Shown: positions 52,596-62,102, counted from the stretch's first letter. The stretch is DNA of 64,000 nucleotides from Henriciella sp. AS95 (GCF_038900055.1 NZ_JBBMQM010000001.1:620001-684000), one strand, 5' to 3'. Notes: generated from the letters alone by a model not told the origin. A program made the numbers and translations.

Positions 52596-54377
52596 CTAGA
52601 AGCGCTCTGCGTCGAGCGCCATAAGGGGTTCAGCGCCAGTTTTCAGCTTGGCGAGGTGCGCGCTCGTTTCCGGCAGAACACGGCTCATATAATACCGCGC
52701 CGTGGTCAGCTTGTCGTCATAGAACGGGTCAGACCCCTGTTTCTCAAGTGACGTCTTCGCCATCAATGCCCACATATAGGCGAGCGCGGTCAGTCCGAAG
52801 AGCTGCAGATAGTCGGTGGACGCTGCCCCGGCATTATTGAAGTCGCTCATGCCGTTCTGCATCAGCCAGGTCGTGCCTTCCTGAAGCTCGGCTTTCGCCT
52901 TTTTCAGGCCTTCGACGAAGGGCGCCATGTCGTCATCACCTTCATGCTCGCCGATGAAGTCATCCATCTCGGCAAAGAAGGTGAAGATCGCCCGGCCACC
53001 ATTGGCGGCCAGTTTGCGGCCGACAAGGTCGAGCGCCTGGATGCCGTTTGTGCCTTCATAAATGAGCGTGATGCGCACATCACGGACGAACTGCTCGACG
53101 CCCTGTTCTTGCGTGAAGCCTGTGCCGCCATGCAGCTGCAGCGCGTCATTACAGGCTTTCAGGCCACGGTCAGTCAGGAAAGCTTTCACCACCGGCGTCA
53201 TCAGCGCCATGTAGTCGCCGGCCTTCTCCTGGACTTTCTCGTCCGGGGATTTGTGGAGAAGGTCGCCGTGCAGCGCCGTCCAGTAGGTGAACATCCGGCC
53301 GCCTTCGATGAAGGCTTTGGTGTCCATCAGCATGCGGCGCACATCGGGATGAACGATGATCGGGTCAGCTGGCTGTTCCGGCGCTTTTGGGCCAGAGAGC
53401 GCCCGGCCTTGCAGGCGCTCGCGGGCAAAATCTGCCGCATTCTGGTAGGCCACTTCGGCCTGAGACAGTCCCTGCAGGCCAACGCCGAGGCGCGCTTCAT
53501 TCATCATCACGAACATGGTGCGCATGCCCTTATGCTCATCACCAACGAGCCAGCCCGTCGCCCCGTCATAGTTCATGACGCAGGTCGCATTGCCGTGAAT
53601 GCCCATCTTCTCTTCAAGCCCGCCGCATGAGACCGCATTGCGTGTCCCGGGCGTGCCGTCTTCATTGAGGATGTGCTTTGGCACTACGAAGAGCGAAATG
53701 CCCTTGATGCCGTCGGGGGCGCCTTCGATGCGGGCGAGGACAAGATGAATGATATTGTCTGTCAGGTCCTGCTCACCGCCGGAAATCCAGATCTTCTGGC
53801 CAGTGATCTTGTAGCTGCCATCGTCTTGCGGGACAGCCTTTGTCTTGATGAGGCCGAGATCAGTGCCGCATTGTGGCTCGGTGAGGTTCATCGTGCCGGC
53901 CCATTCGCCGGAGGCCATTTTCGGCCCGTACGTCGCCTTCTGCTCGTCCGAACCACCGGCCATCAGCGCTTCATAAGCGCCAGATGTGAGGCCGGGATAC
54001 ATGCCGAACGCCATATTGGCGGACGACACCATTTCGCTCATCGCGATCGCAAGTAGATGCGGCAAGCCCTGTCCGCCATGGCTTTCGCGCTTGGACAGCA
54101 GCGGCCAGCCATTCTCGACAAATTGCTGATAGGCATCTGGAAACCCGTCGGGCGTCTTGACCGACGCATCATCGGCGCGCACGCATCCCTGCTCGTCGCC
54201 CACCTTGTTCAGAGGGAAGAGGACTTCCTTTGCAAACTTGCCGCCTTCTTCCAGGATCTGGTCGATAATGTCTGGCGATGCGTCGGCAAAGCCTTCGAGA
54301 TTGGAATAGTTCTGCAGCGACAGGACATCATGAAAAATGAACTGCATGTCGCGGACGGGGGCATCATAGCGCGGCAT
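52596..54377 (-). CDS. Acyl-CoA dehydrogenase, long form with C-terminal domain
   Basis: A 593-residue acyl-CoA dehydrogenase of the larger bacterial type. The core blocks are MNLTEPQCGTDLGLIKTKAV, YKITGQKIWISGGEQDLTD, GLQGLSQAEVAYQNAADFAR and LQLHGGTGFTQEQGVEQFVR with RITLIYEGTNGIQALDLVGR (catalytic E in YEGTNGIQ). A C-terminal acyl-CoA dehydrogenase-associated domain extends from about residue 470. The opening YDAPVRDMQFIFHDVL is the hallmark of this group. It is a separate unit from the operon downstream (163 bp gap). Confidence 0.93.
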   Translation of the reverse strand: MPRYDAPVRDMQFIFHDVLSLQNYSNLEGFADASPDIIDQILEEGGKFAKEVLFPLNKVGDEQGCVRADDASVKTPDGFPDAYQQFVENGWPLLSKRESHGGQGLPHLLAIAMSEMVSSANMAFGMYPGLTSGAYEALMAGGSDEQKATYGPKMASGEWAGTMNLTEPQCGTDLGLIKTKAVPQDDGSYKITGQKIWISGGEQDLTDNIIHLVLARIEGAPDGIKGISLFVVPKHILNEDGTPGTRNAVSCGGLEEKMGIHGNATCVMNYDGATGWLVGDEHKGMRTMFVMMNEARLGVGLQGLSQAEVAYQNAADFARERLQGRALSGPKAPEQPADPIIVHPDVRRMLMDTKAFIEGGRMFTYWTALHGDLLHKSPDEKVQEKAGDYMALMTPVVKAFLTDRGLKACNDALQLHGGTGFTQEQGVEQFVRDVRITLIYEGTNGIQALDLVGRKLAANGGRAIFTFFAEMDDFIGEHEGDDDMAPFVEGLKKAKAELQEGTTWLMQNGMSDFNNAGAASTDYLQLFGLTALAYMWALMAKTSLEKQGSDPFYDDKLTTARYYMSRVLPETSAHLAKLKTGAEPLMALDAERF

Positions 54378-54395
54378 TTTTTGTTTCCTTGAATT

Positions 54396-54427
54396 GGGAA
54401 AAGGCCCCGGATCATTTTCAGATCCGG
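54396..54427 (-). terminator. Probable terminator of the MerR gene
   Basis: On the minus strand CCGGATC-tgaaaat-GATCCGG (54427-54407) is followed by GGCC and TTTT. The U-run is short, so termination may be partial and allow readthrough into the long acyl-CoA dehydrogenase. Confidence 0.5.
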
Positions 54428-54460
54428 TAGCCTGTTATCTGTTTAGAATTTCAGTCCGGA

Positions 54461-54937
54461 TCAGGCGTCATCAAGCTGTTTGCGGGCGACCGCATCATAG
54501 GCGGCGACGCTGTCAGCATGATCGTCCGACGGGCCAATCTTGGCGAGGTCTTCCTCAAGCCAGTCGATCCCCTTGCGCAATTCGACGAGGGCAACCTCGA
54601 TATCTTCGCGCTGGCTTTCGAATTCGCGGACCTGGTTGCGGAACTTTTCGAGCGTCTTGCGCTTCTGGGCGCGCTCATTGTCACCGAGGCCGTAGAGGTC
54701 GAGAATCTCGCGGATATCGGCAAGCGGCAGGCCAAGGCGTTTCATCCGCACAATGATCGTCACACGGGCGCGGTCACGATGCGAGTAGACGCGGGTCATG
54801 CCGTCCCGTGCAGGGTGAAGCATGTCCTTGTCTTCATAGAAACGGAGGGCGCGAGGCGTGATGCCGAATTCGCGGGCGAGTTCCGAGATCGAATATGTAC
54901 GGCTCTCGGAAATGGAGAGTGAAGCTGTGTCTGGCAT
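54461..54937 (-). CDS. MerR-family regulator, LiuR-like, of acyl-CoA catabolism
   Basis: A 158-residue regulator: N-terminal winged HTH (YSISELAREFGITPRALRFY, then EDKDMLHPARDGMTRVYSHR), a second helix pair (IIVRMKRLGLPLADIREIL) and a C-terminal dimerisation coiled coil (residues about 90-140). The HTH is of the type found beside acyl-CoA and isovaleryl-CoA dehydrogenase genes in proteobacteria (LiuR). ATG 54937 is used because the candidate promoter and operator (54956-54973) lie upstream of it. A longer frame to 54988 would place them inside the gene. Confidence 0.85.
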   Translation of the reverse strand: MPDTASLSISESRTYSISELAREFGITPRALRFYEDKDMLHPARDGMTRVYSHRDRARVTIIVRMKRLGLPLADIREILDLYGLGDNERAQKRKTLEKFRNQVREFESQREDIEVALVELRKGIDWLEEDLAKIGPSDDHADSVAAYDAVARKQLDDA

Positions 54938-54955
54938 GCCGGAAATATGTATTCC

Positions 54956-54973
54956 CTTTACGCGAACGTCAAC
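54956..54973. promoter_or_regulatory. Candidate LiuR-type operator before the MerR gene
   Basis: CTTTACGCGAACGTCAAC shares TTTACG-N3-ACGTCAA with the site before the acyl-CoA dehydrogenase. On the minus strand TTGACG inside it forms a -35, followed 17 bp later by CATATT as a weak -10. The arrangement suggests autoregulation by the MerR protein. Confidence 0.6.
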
Positions 54974-55050
54974 TGACTTGTCATTCACCTTTGCGAAATT
55001 GCGCAGACGTTTTCAGACACTGAATAAATTCGCACCGCCTGTTTACCTTT

Positions 55051-55065
55051 TTAACCAGCTTTTAA
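55051..55065. promoter_or_regulatory. CtrA box upstream of the podJ-like gene
   Basis: TTAA-ccagctt-TTAA exactly fits the CtrA consensus TTAA-N7-TTAA. It lies 88-102 bp before the ATG of the podJ-like gene. A CcrM methylation site (GATTC) is at 55088-55092. In Caulobacter podJ transcription is under cell-cycle control by these regulators. Confidence 0.65.
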
Positions 55066-55152
55066 TACGACGCGCCCCATCCATGAAAAGATTCTGGTGG
55101 CATGGGGCATTCCTGCAGAGCTTTTCCGCCGGAAAGTTGATGGAGTAATCGT

Positions 55153-58100
55153 ATGAGCAATTACGGACCCTGGAGTGTGAAGGGTATCGACCAGCGCGCG
55201 CGCGACGCAGCGCGGGATGCCGCTCGCGAAGAAGGTCTGACGATTGGCGAATACATCAACCGAATGCTGCTGGAAGTCGGCGAGGAGGACACGCCTTCTG
55301 CTCGTGATCGTGGCACGCCGCGTTATCCGCGCGCCGTTGAAACCAGTGATCACCGCGAAGACGATCAGGGCCCGTCCCGTGGTGCTTTCGACCGCCTGAT
55401 CGCCCGGCTTGAAGCTGTTGAGGCCCGCTCGACCCTCGCGCTCACCGGCATCGACCAGTCTCTGGTCGGACTGGTCACACGCCTTAACCGCACCGACGCC
55501 AAGACCGACGATGTCGTCGAGAATGTCGAATCCACCCTGCAGGACCTGCGCGAGACTTATGATGCGCTGCAGACCAAAATCAAAACCATCGAGGAAGACG
55601 ACCGCAGCGACCGGAATCTGGAAACGCTGAAGTCACTTGAGCAGGCTGTTGGTCAGCTCGCCTCCCACATCTACGACGAGAATACGCGCCGCCAGGACGA
55701 GACCGCTTCTGTGCGCGCCCGCGTCGAGACCGGTATCGAAGACCTCAATGACCGCGTTGCCGGCGTCGAGACTAAAATCGATTCGACCCTGTCGGAAGCA
55801 GCCCAGAAAGTAGAGCGCAAGGTCGAGCAGGCCGAGCTGCGCGCTGAAGGCACTGCAAAACACCTCTCCGAACGGTTCTCCGAGCTGGAGACCGGCGTGT
55901 CTTCACGTCTCGCCCGTATCGACCAGTTCAATGATCGCATCGGCGCGGTTGAAGGCGATGTCGCCGGCGCATTGTCTTCCATCGAGTCGGTAATGACGCG
56001 CATGCAGGAACGCCTGCACCGGGCTGAGACCATGACGAACTCGGCGATGACGACGCTGGAACAGACCTTTGAAAACCTCGACAAGCGTATTGAGACCATC
56101 GCCGAGCAGGCATCGCCCGAAAAGGCGGCCGAGCTGCGGCAGCAATTTGAATCACGCTTTGATGGCCTGGCCGAGGAGCTGCGCTCCACCATTGAGGGCA
56201 CGCGCCAGGAGCTGGCCCGCGAGATCGAGCAGGCCGCGGCCGCCGGTGCTTCGCCAGACGCACTGAAGTCCATCGAGGACTCGATCGGGTCGCTTGATAA
56301 GCGTGTAACAACCGGCGAAGAGCGCTCAAGCCGCGCGCTGGAAAGCATGACCGAACAGATGGGCCGGATCTCATCTGCCTTCGATGCCCGTATCCGCGAC
56401 GTTGAAGCGCGCGATGCCTCCGAAGCCGTCACCGAAGTGCGCCGCGACGTTGAAGCGCTGTCGAACGAAGTCTCCCAGCGCCTGGAAGACTTCAGCCAGC
56501 ATAATGATGATGTCATTGACCGGATCACCGGCCAGATGAAATCGCTCGCTGACCAGTTCGATCAGCGTGTCGATGACAGCGAGACCCGCAGCGCGTCAGC
56601 CATCGAACAGGTGGGCGAACAGGTTGCCAGCGTCGCGCAACGTCTGCAGGCACGTCAGGACAAAGCTTTTACCGAGCTCAAGCAAACGCTCGAAAGCGCT
56701 CGCAAGCAGCAGGACATGCGCCTATCTGATGCCCTGACCGGCGTGTCGGACCGTATCGAACAGATGCAGTCGCAGCAGTCTTCCGCGCTTTCACCGGTGC
56801 AGAAGGCAATTGCCTCGCTCGCGACACGGCTGGAATCCCTCGAGGATTTCACGACCCCACCGCACGCGGAAAAGCCGGCGGCGCAGTCCTATGATTTTGA
56901 AGAGCCCGCTGCCGCGCCCGAGCCAACGCCACCGCCTGCGCCATCGTTCGACGCCGAGGACGAAGCCAGCGACTGGCTGACCGAAGAGGTCGATTTCGAT
57001 CCTGACGAACCTGAAGTCGGCGATCTGGAAGAATTGACCGCAGCCCTGGATGCCGCGCCTGCCGAAGAGCCAAAGCCCGAAGACGACGATGACGAGTTCC
57101 TCGCCGGATTGCCCGAGCTCGATGATCTGGACGACCTCATCGAGGACGAAGCGTCCCCGCCCATGGATGAAGCCTTCCCAGCCATGGATGACGACGTCTT
57201 CGCTGATGAGCCAGCGCCGTTTGAGGCTGCCCAGGAGAGCGAAGAGGACGATCCGCTTTCTGCACTGGTCGATTGGGATGACGGGCGCGATGAGACCCGC
57301 GACAGCGACATTTTTGGCGAAGAGCACGACTTTGACCTGAGTGATGCCGACGGAGAAACCTCCGAGGCATTCGCTGAGGCCGCTCTGCCGACCCAGACAG
57401 GAGAACAGGACGAGGCTGAATTCCAGGTGGCTCTGGACGAGGAAGATGAGCCGCTCGATTATCTCTCACGGGCGCGCCAGGCGGCCATGGCAGCGAATGA
57501 AAGCAGCTCACGCAGAAACGGGCGCAACAGCGCCGCCGCAATTGCCCCTGCCAAGAAGAAGTCGAACAAGGTGCCCCTCATCGCGGCGGTCTCCGTTGTT
57601 GCATTGGCGACCGCGACCGCAGGGACGCTCATCACCCTGCGCGGCCTGCAGAACGACCCCGGCAAGCCGACTGTCGCAACACAGGGCATGACGGTTGCGC
57701 CGGCTGAAACGGCGGTCGAAGAGCCCGTCGCCGATGATATTGCCCCTGTGGAGGCGCCGCTTAGCGAGGCTGACGCCGCTGCGGTTGAAGACGAATTGTT
57801 CGATGACGCAGCCGAAGCGGTCCCCGTCGGCATGACCGAGCCATCTCCCCCGCTGGTCGAACCTGAAACGGAGACGGCGGCAGTCGCGCCTGTCGAAGAA
57901 ACCCCGGTTGCAGAGCCGGAGCCTGAGCCTGAGCCCCAGATAGATTTTGCTGCCCTGCCAACCATTCCAGACACGCCGACGCTGGAATCGGCGGCGGCTG
58001 ATGGAAATGCGGTCGCGCAGCTGATCCTCGGCGAGCAGCGCCTTGAAGCCGGCGACTATACCGGTGGTCCAACCCTGGTCCGCCGCGCCGCTGAAGACGG

Positions 58101-58782
58101 CCAGCCGGCAGCCCAGTACCGTCTCGCAAAGCTTCATGAAAAGGGCCTCGGCGTGCCGCGTGACCTCGCCATGGCGCGTCAATGGACCGAGCGCGCGGCG
58201 GAAGGCGGAAACGTCAAGGCCATGCATGACCTCGCTGTCTACTATGCTGAGGGCGACGGCGGCTCACAAAGCTATGCCGCCGCAGCCGAATGGTTCCGCA
58301 AGGCCGCTGATTATGGCCTCACCGACAGCCAGTATAACCTCGCCGTTCTATACGAAGCAGGGCTTGGCATCTCTCCGAGCAAGTCTGAAGCGCTGTACTG
58401 GTACGAAGTCGCCGCCCGTCAGGGTGACGAAGGCGCACCAGACAAGATTGAAGAGCTGCGTTCGATCCTGTCACTGGAAGTCGCCCAGCAGGCGCAACGC
58501 CGCGCCGCAGCCTGGTCGCCGGCCGAGCCCGAAGCCTTGGCAAACGGCCGTTTCACGAGCCAGGCATGGCAGGTCAGCTCGGTGGAGCAGGTATCCGCCA
58601 TCCAGACGGTCCTTGCTGCGCTTGGCTATCAGCCCGGCCCTGCCGACGGCATCATGGGCGCCGGTACAATTGCCGCCATTACCAATTACAAGGCCGAGAA
58701 CGGTCTCGAAGCAGACGGCACGATCACGCCGCAGCTTGTGAAGAGCCTCAACGACACGGTCGAAGCGTCGATCCAGAGTTAA
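55153..58782 (+). CDS. podJ: PodJ-like polar localisation factor with Sel1 repeats and peptidoglycan-binding domain
   Basis: A 1209-residue polarity protein. Residues 1-35 carry the family start MSNYGPWSVKGIDQRARDAA and DAAREEGLTIGEYINRML. Residues about 70-560 are a long coiled coil. Residues about 570-760 are strongly acidic (EDDDDEFLAGLPELDDLDD). A single transmembrane helix is at about 807-828 (VPLIAAVSVVALATATAGTL). The periplasmic part has a proline/glutamate linker, Sel1 repeats (about 945-1110) and a peptidoglycan-binding domain (about 1146-1206). Caulobacter PodJ organises pili, holdfast and PleC at the pole. This protein is longer, with an extra acidic region. Confidence 0.85.
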   Translation: MSNYGPWSVKGIDQRARDAARDAAREEGLTIGEYINRMLLEVGEEDTPSARDRGTPRYPRAVETSDHREDDQGPSRGAFDRLIARLEAVEARSTLALTGIDQSLVGLVTRLNRTDAKTDDVVENVESTLQDLRETYDALQTKIKTIEEDDRSDRNLETLKSLEQAVGQLASHIYDENTRRQDETASVRARVETGIEDLNDRVAGVETKIDSTLSEAAQKVERKVEQAELRAEGTAKHLSERFSELETGVSSRLARIDQFNDRIGAVEGDVAGALSSIESVMTRMQERLHRAETMTNSAMTTLEQTFENLDKRIETIAEQASPEKAAELRQQFESRFDGLAEELRSTIEGTRQELAREIEQAAAAGASPDALKSIEDSIGSLDKRVTTGEERSSRALESMTEQMGRISSAFDARIRDVEARDASEAVTEVRRDVEALSNEVSQRLEDFSQHNDDVIDRITGQMKSLADQFDQRVDDSETRSASAIEQVGEQVASVAQRLQARQDKAFTELKQTLESARKQQDMRLSDALTGVSDRIEQMQSQQSSALSPVQKAIASLATRLESLEDFTTPPHAEKPAAQSYDFEEPAAAPEPTPPPAPSFDAEDEASDWLTEEVDFDPDEPEVGDLEELTAALDAAPAEEPKPEDDDDEFLAGLPELDDLDDLIEDEASPPMDEAFPAMDDDVFADEPAPFEAAQESEEDDPLSALVDWDDGRDETRDSDIFGEEHDFDLSDADGETSEAFAEAALPTQTGEQDEAEFQVALDEEDEPLDYLSRARQAAMAANESSSRRNGRNSAAAIAPAKKKSNKVPLIAAVSVVALATATAGTLITLRGLQNDPGKPTVATQGMTVAPAETAVEEPVADDIAPVEAPLSEADAAAVEDELFDDAAEAVPVGMTEPSPPLVEPETETAAVAPVEETPVAEPEPEPEPQIDFAALPTIPDTPTLESAAADGNAVAQLILGEQRLEAGDYTGGPTLVRRAAEDGQPAAQYRLAKLHEKGLGVPRDLAMARQWTERAAEGGNVKAMHDLAVYYAEGDGGSQSYAAAAEWFRKAADYGLTDSQYNLAVLYEAGLGISPSKSEALYWYEVAARQGDEGAPDKIEELRSILSLEVAQQAQRRAAAWSPAEPEALANGRFTSQAWQVSSVEQVSAIQTVLAALGYQPGPADGIMGAGTIAAITNYKAENGLEADGTITPQLVKSLNDTVEASIQS

Positions 58783-58792
58783 GGGGCTTCAC

Positions 58793-59545
58793 TTACTGGA
58801 ACGCTGGTCTCGGCTCAGTCCGCAGACGGCGCCAGAGGATATAGAGGCCGGCGATCGCTGCCGCGATAGCAAGCAGGTGCGTGCCGGTGCGCAGCCAGTT
58901 ATTGAGCACGACCCCTGTCAGCCCCCATGAAAAGGCGACATAGAACCACCAGCCCCGGCTGACATAACGGGCAAAGGCCCAGGCGAGGATCGCGGCCGGC
59001 ACAAGCGCCGCCCAAAGCGAAATCCAGACCTGATCGGTTTCCTGCAGCCCCCGCAAGTCGCGCACAAGGCCTGGGACCGAAATCGAAATAGCGACGGCAA
59101 TCCATCCCGACAGCAGCCCCGTCAGCAGCGCGGCCAGGAACCGTCGGCCTGTCCCGTCCCAGCCGCCCATCCGGTGCAGCCGGAACGCGCTTTCCCAGGC
59201 AAAGACCAGGATCGGCATGAGCAGGAGAAAGTTCACCCAGTCATTGCCGAAAAACTGAGCGCTGAGCATCCAGACAACATTCCCCGCGCCAGCAATCAGC
59301 AGCGGCGGTGTCAGGCGCTGCTCCAGATAGGTCGGTTTGAACACGGCCAGCAAGGCAAAGACCAGATAGGCAAGAAAGATCACGCTCCAGATCGAGAAGA
59401 AGATGCCGAGCGGAATTTCCGGTGGAATACCTTCCCCCGTCGCACGGCGTCCGACCGTCTCGCCCAGCCCGAAGAGCGGCAGGAGCGGCGCCGTCCATTG
59501 AAGGATGGCCGTGATCAGGAGCGGGAGAGCGTAGGATCGTTGCAT
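58793..59545 (-). CDS. TspO/MBR-like integral membrane protein
   Basis: A 250-residue membrane protein with about seven hydrophobic segments and many tryptophans (ILQWTAPLLPLFG, GIFFSIWSVIFLAYLVFALL, ISLWAALVPAAILAWAF). It resembles tryptophan-rich sensory proteins of the TspO group but is longer than the usual 150-160 residues. The ligand is unknown; TspO proteins bind tetrapyrroles and cholesterol-like molecules. ATG 59545 with AGGAAG upstream is preferred to 59602. It ends 10 bp after the convergent podJ-like stop. Confidence 0.68.
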   Translation of the reverse strand: MQRSYALPLLITAILQWTAPLLPLFGLGETVGRRATGEGIPPEIPLGIFFSIWSVIFLAYLVFALLAVFKPTYLEQRLTPPLLIAGAGNVVWMLSAQFFGNDWVNFLLLMPILVFAWESAFRLHRMGGWDGTGRRFLAALLTGLLSGWIAVAISISVPGLVRDLRGLQETDQVWISLWAALVPAAILAWAFARYVSRGWWFYVAFSWGLTGVVLNNWLRTGTHLLAIAAAIAGLYILWRRLRTEPRPAFQ

Positions 59546-59598
59546 GCGCGCTTCCTGTAGCCTGTTTGTGCCCGACTGAAAACTCGCATCAGCAATCG

Positions 59599-61230
59599 TC
59601 ACGACACAGCCGGCGGCAACAGCTTTTCGAGCGCGTCCAGCGTATCGGCCTCTGCTGCGGGCTTGTCCCAGCGGATCCGGTTGATGCGCGGAAAGCGCAT
59701 GGCGATGCCGGATTTGTGGCGCGGGCTTCGCTGCAGGCCCTCAAAGGCGACTTCAAGCACCAGCCCTTTTTCTTCGCTCGCCGTGACCGACCGGACAGGC
59801 CCGAACCGGTCGATCGTGTTTTCCCGAACGAACTTGTCGAGGTCTTTCAACTCCTCATCGGTAAAGCCGAAATAGGCCTTTCCGACGGGCGTGATCTCGC
59901 GGCCGTTCTCGCCCTCGCGCCAGACGCCGAAGGTGAAGTCGGAATAGAAGCTTGAGCGCCGTCCATGACCCCGCTGTGCGTACATCATCACCGCATCGAC
60001 CAGGAATGGATCGCGCTTCCATTTATACCATGGACCGGTTGGCCGCCCGGCAACATAGACACTGTCCCAGCGCTTGAGCATCAGGCCTTCGATCTCCGGG
60101 GCTGGCGGGTTGTTACGCGCCTCTTCGAGCTTTTCGAGGGTCGTGACGGGCACAAGCGGAGAGAGATCAAACCGGTCGCCGCCGTGGCGTTTGATGAAAG
60201 CTTCGAGCCGCTCACGCCTGTCCCTGAAGCTTAGCGGTCGCAAATCCACATCGCCATCGACCAGCAAATCATAGGCGCGGATCATGGCCGGGCGCGCGTC
60301 CATCTGTTTCTTGCTGACCGTCTTGCGATTGAGGCGCTGCTGAAGCTCGTTGAACGGCGCGACGCCGCCATCCGGGGCGCGGATCAGCAGTTCGCCATCG
60401 ATCGCCGCTTCGAAATCCATCGCCGCCAGCACATCCGGAAAGGTGTGCGAGATATCATCGCCCGTGCGTGTATAGAGACGGCGCGTACCGTTCTCGCTGA
60501 CGGCCTGGACGCGGATGCCGTCATACTTCCACTCTGCAGCAAACACATCAGGATCAATCAGGGCCGGATCGACGGCATCCGGGTCATCGCGCTTGTCCTT
60601 GGTCACCAGCGGATGCGCCAGCATCACAGGCCGGTACGGCGCATCAATGTCAGGCGAGGGCTTGTCGGCGTTGCCTTCCAGCCAGTCGAACAGGCTTTCA
60701 TAAGGCGGCTCCAGCCCGTGCCAGATTTCCTCGATCTCTGCCGGGTCGACGCCGCCCATTTCGGCGAGCGCGAGCTTGGTCAGACGCGCCGAAACACCGA
60801 TGCGCAGGCCCCCTGTCACCATCTTCAGAAGTGCCCAGCGCTGGCGCGGGTCGAGCATGTCGAGATATCCGGCAACCAGCCGCTCCCCTTGGGCTCGCGT
60901 GGCGCCGCGCAGCGCCTCGACCACATCATCAATCGGCGGCACCCGGTTCGCGCCCCGCTGGCCCGGCCACATCAGGCTGACGGTTTCGGCCAGATCACCG
61001 ACATAGTCATAGGACATGCGGAACAATTCCGGGTCGGTGCGTTCGGTGATGAGCTTGCGGATCGTGCCGCCCTTGACGCCCGGCAGCTCCAGTTCTCCAG
61101 CCAGAACGGCCAGCGCCCAGCCTCTTGCCGGATTTACTTCACTGGTGAAGTAATTTACAAGATGGGCGATCTTCCCATTGCGAGAAGGCGTGAGGATCAA
61201 GCGTTCAAGAAGGTCGGAAAAGGCCTGCAT
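59599..61230 (-). CDS. ATP-dependent DNA ligase of the DNA-damage-response (cisplatin) group
   Basis: A 543-residue ATP-dependent ligase. The N-terminal DNA-binding domain (LLERLILTPSRNGKIAHL, GGLRIGVSARLTKLALAEMG) is followed by the nucleotidyltransferase core with the adenylated lysine in AAEWKYDGIRVQAV. Further motifs are TGDDISHTFPD, AIDGELLI, GLMLKRWDSVYVAGR and PWYKWKRDPFLVDAVMMYA. It belongs to the group found with an MBL exonuclease, a helicase (Lhr type) and a phosphoesterase. The exonuclease lies 0.9 kb away. ATG 61230 is chosen because it begins MQAFSDLLERLIL. Confidence 0.9.
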   Translation of the reverse strand: MQAFSDLLERLILTPSRNGKIAHLVNYFTSEVNPARGWALAVLAGELELPGVKGGTIRKLITERTDPELFRMSYDYVGDLAETVSLMWPGQRGANRVPPIDDVVEALRGATRAQGERLVAGYLDMLDPRQRWALLKMVTGGLRIGVSARLTKLALAEMGGVDPAEIEEIWHGLEPPYESLFDWLEGNADKPSPDIDAPYRPVMLAHPLVTKDKRDDPDAVDPALIDPDVFAAEWKYDGIRVQAVSENGTRRLYTRTGDDISHTFPDVLAAMDFEAAIDGELLIRAPDGGVAPFNELQQRLNRKTVSKKQMDARPAMIRAYDLLVDGDVDLRPLSFRDRRERLEAFIKRHGGDRFDLSPLVPVTTLEKLEEARNNPPAPEIEGLMLKRWDSVYVAGRPTGPWYKWKRDPFLVDAVMMYAQRGHGRRSSFYSDFTFGVWREGENGREITPVGKAYFGFTDEELKDLDKFVRENTIDRFGPVRSVTASEEKGLVLEVAFEGLQRSPRHKSGIAMRFPRINRIRWDKPAAEADTLDALEKLLPPAVS

Positions 61231-61259
61231 GCACGAATAGATAGGTGGGAGGGCGAACA

Positions 61260-61700
61260 ATGACAGACATGGAAATCCCGGCAGGGTTTGCGCCGCATTT
61301 CAAAAAGTCTGGTTTCACAGACCCATGGGAGCCGCTTTACTCAAAGCGCGCCGATCGAAAGCTCCTGATGGGCCTGCATGTCGCCAAAGCCCACTGCAAT
61401 TCGCGCGGCTTCGCCCATGGCGGTCTCATCGCCGCCTTGGCGGACAATTCCATGGGGCTCAGCACTGGCGAAGTCCTGAAAGCCGAAAACCGTACCGACA
61501 TTGCTGGTCTCGTCACGGTTAGCCTGAACACTGATTTCATCGGTTCTGCCCGGATCGGCCAGTGGCTGGAAGTCGATACGCATTTCGTGAAGACAGGCGG
61601 TTCGATCTGCTTCACCGACGCGCTTGTCACGGCGGACGGCGATGTGGTGGCGCGCGCCAATGCAACCTTCAAGATCCTCAAGGCCCGCAAAGCGGCCTGA
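61260..61700 (+). CDS. PaaI-type hotdog thioesterase
   Basis: A 146-residue hotdog-fold protein. The active-site helix is NSRGFAHGGLIAALADNSMG and the dimer strand LVTVSLNTDFIGSARIGQWLE. It is a third member of this fold in the window. ATG 61260 has GGGAGG eight bases upstream. It is divergent from the ligase gene (29 bp between starts), which places it physically between the ligase and the exonuclease without a clear functional link. Confidence 0.88.
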   Translation: MTDMEIPAGFAPHFKKSGFTDPWEPLYSKRADRKLLMGLHVAKAHCNSRGFAHGGLIAALADNSMGLSTGEVLKAENRTDIAGLVTVSLNTDFIGSARIGQWLEVDTHFVKTGGSICFTDALVTADGDVVARANATFKILKARKAA

Positions 61701-62039
61701 CTACTGCACCTTGGTGAACCCTGTCACAATCATCTCACCGTCTTCATCCTCGCCGATGATGACGTCATAGATCGCTCGCGCCTCAGGCGAACCTGTCATT
61801 TCGACATGCACCTCGTAGACACTTGGCTGGATGCTGCGCCGGCGTGCGGTCGCAATATCGACCAGCGCGCGGGACGGATGGCGGGTGTAGACTTCGTTGA
61901 GCGCAAGATCTTCCGCCGCCTTCGCCGTTGTGGCGGCGTTGCTGGCGGTTAACAGCGTTGGCTTGGCTTTCGAACAATTAGACCCCTGACAGGCCGCGAG
62001 CGCCAGGACCGTCAGACTCAACAAGATTGCATGTTTCAT
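61701..62039 (-). CDS. Small lipoprotein of unknown function
   Basis: A 112-residue protein with a lipoprotein signal (MKHAILLSLTVLALAAC, cysteine at residue 17) and a mature part containing ASNAATTAKAAEDLALNEVY and IYDVIIGEDEDGEMIVTGF. I do not recognise a family. ATG 62039 has GGAGAAAC just upstream. It abuts the convergent thioesterase stop (no gap) and is 63 bp downstream of the exonuclease gene on the same strand. Confidence 0.65.
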   Translation of the reverse strand: MKHAILLSLTVLALAACQGSNCSKAKPTLLTASNAATTAKAAEDLALNEVYTRHPSRALVDIATARRRSIQPSVYEVHVEMTGSPEARAIYDVIIGEDEDGEMIVTGFTKVQ

Positions 62040-62102
62040 GTGTTTCTCCGCCCTTGGGCCGGCCAGATCATGCACCTGAAACGCGAATTTTCCTAATGAC
62101 GT

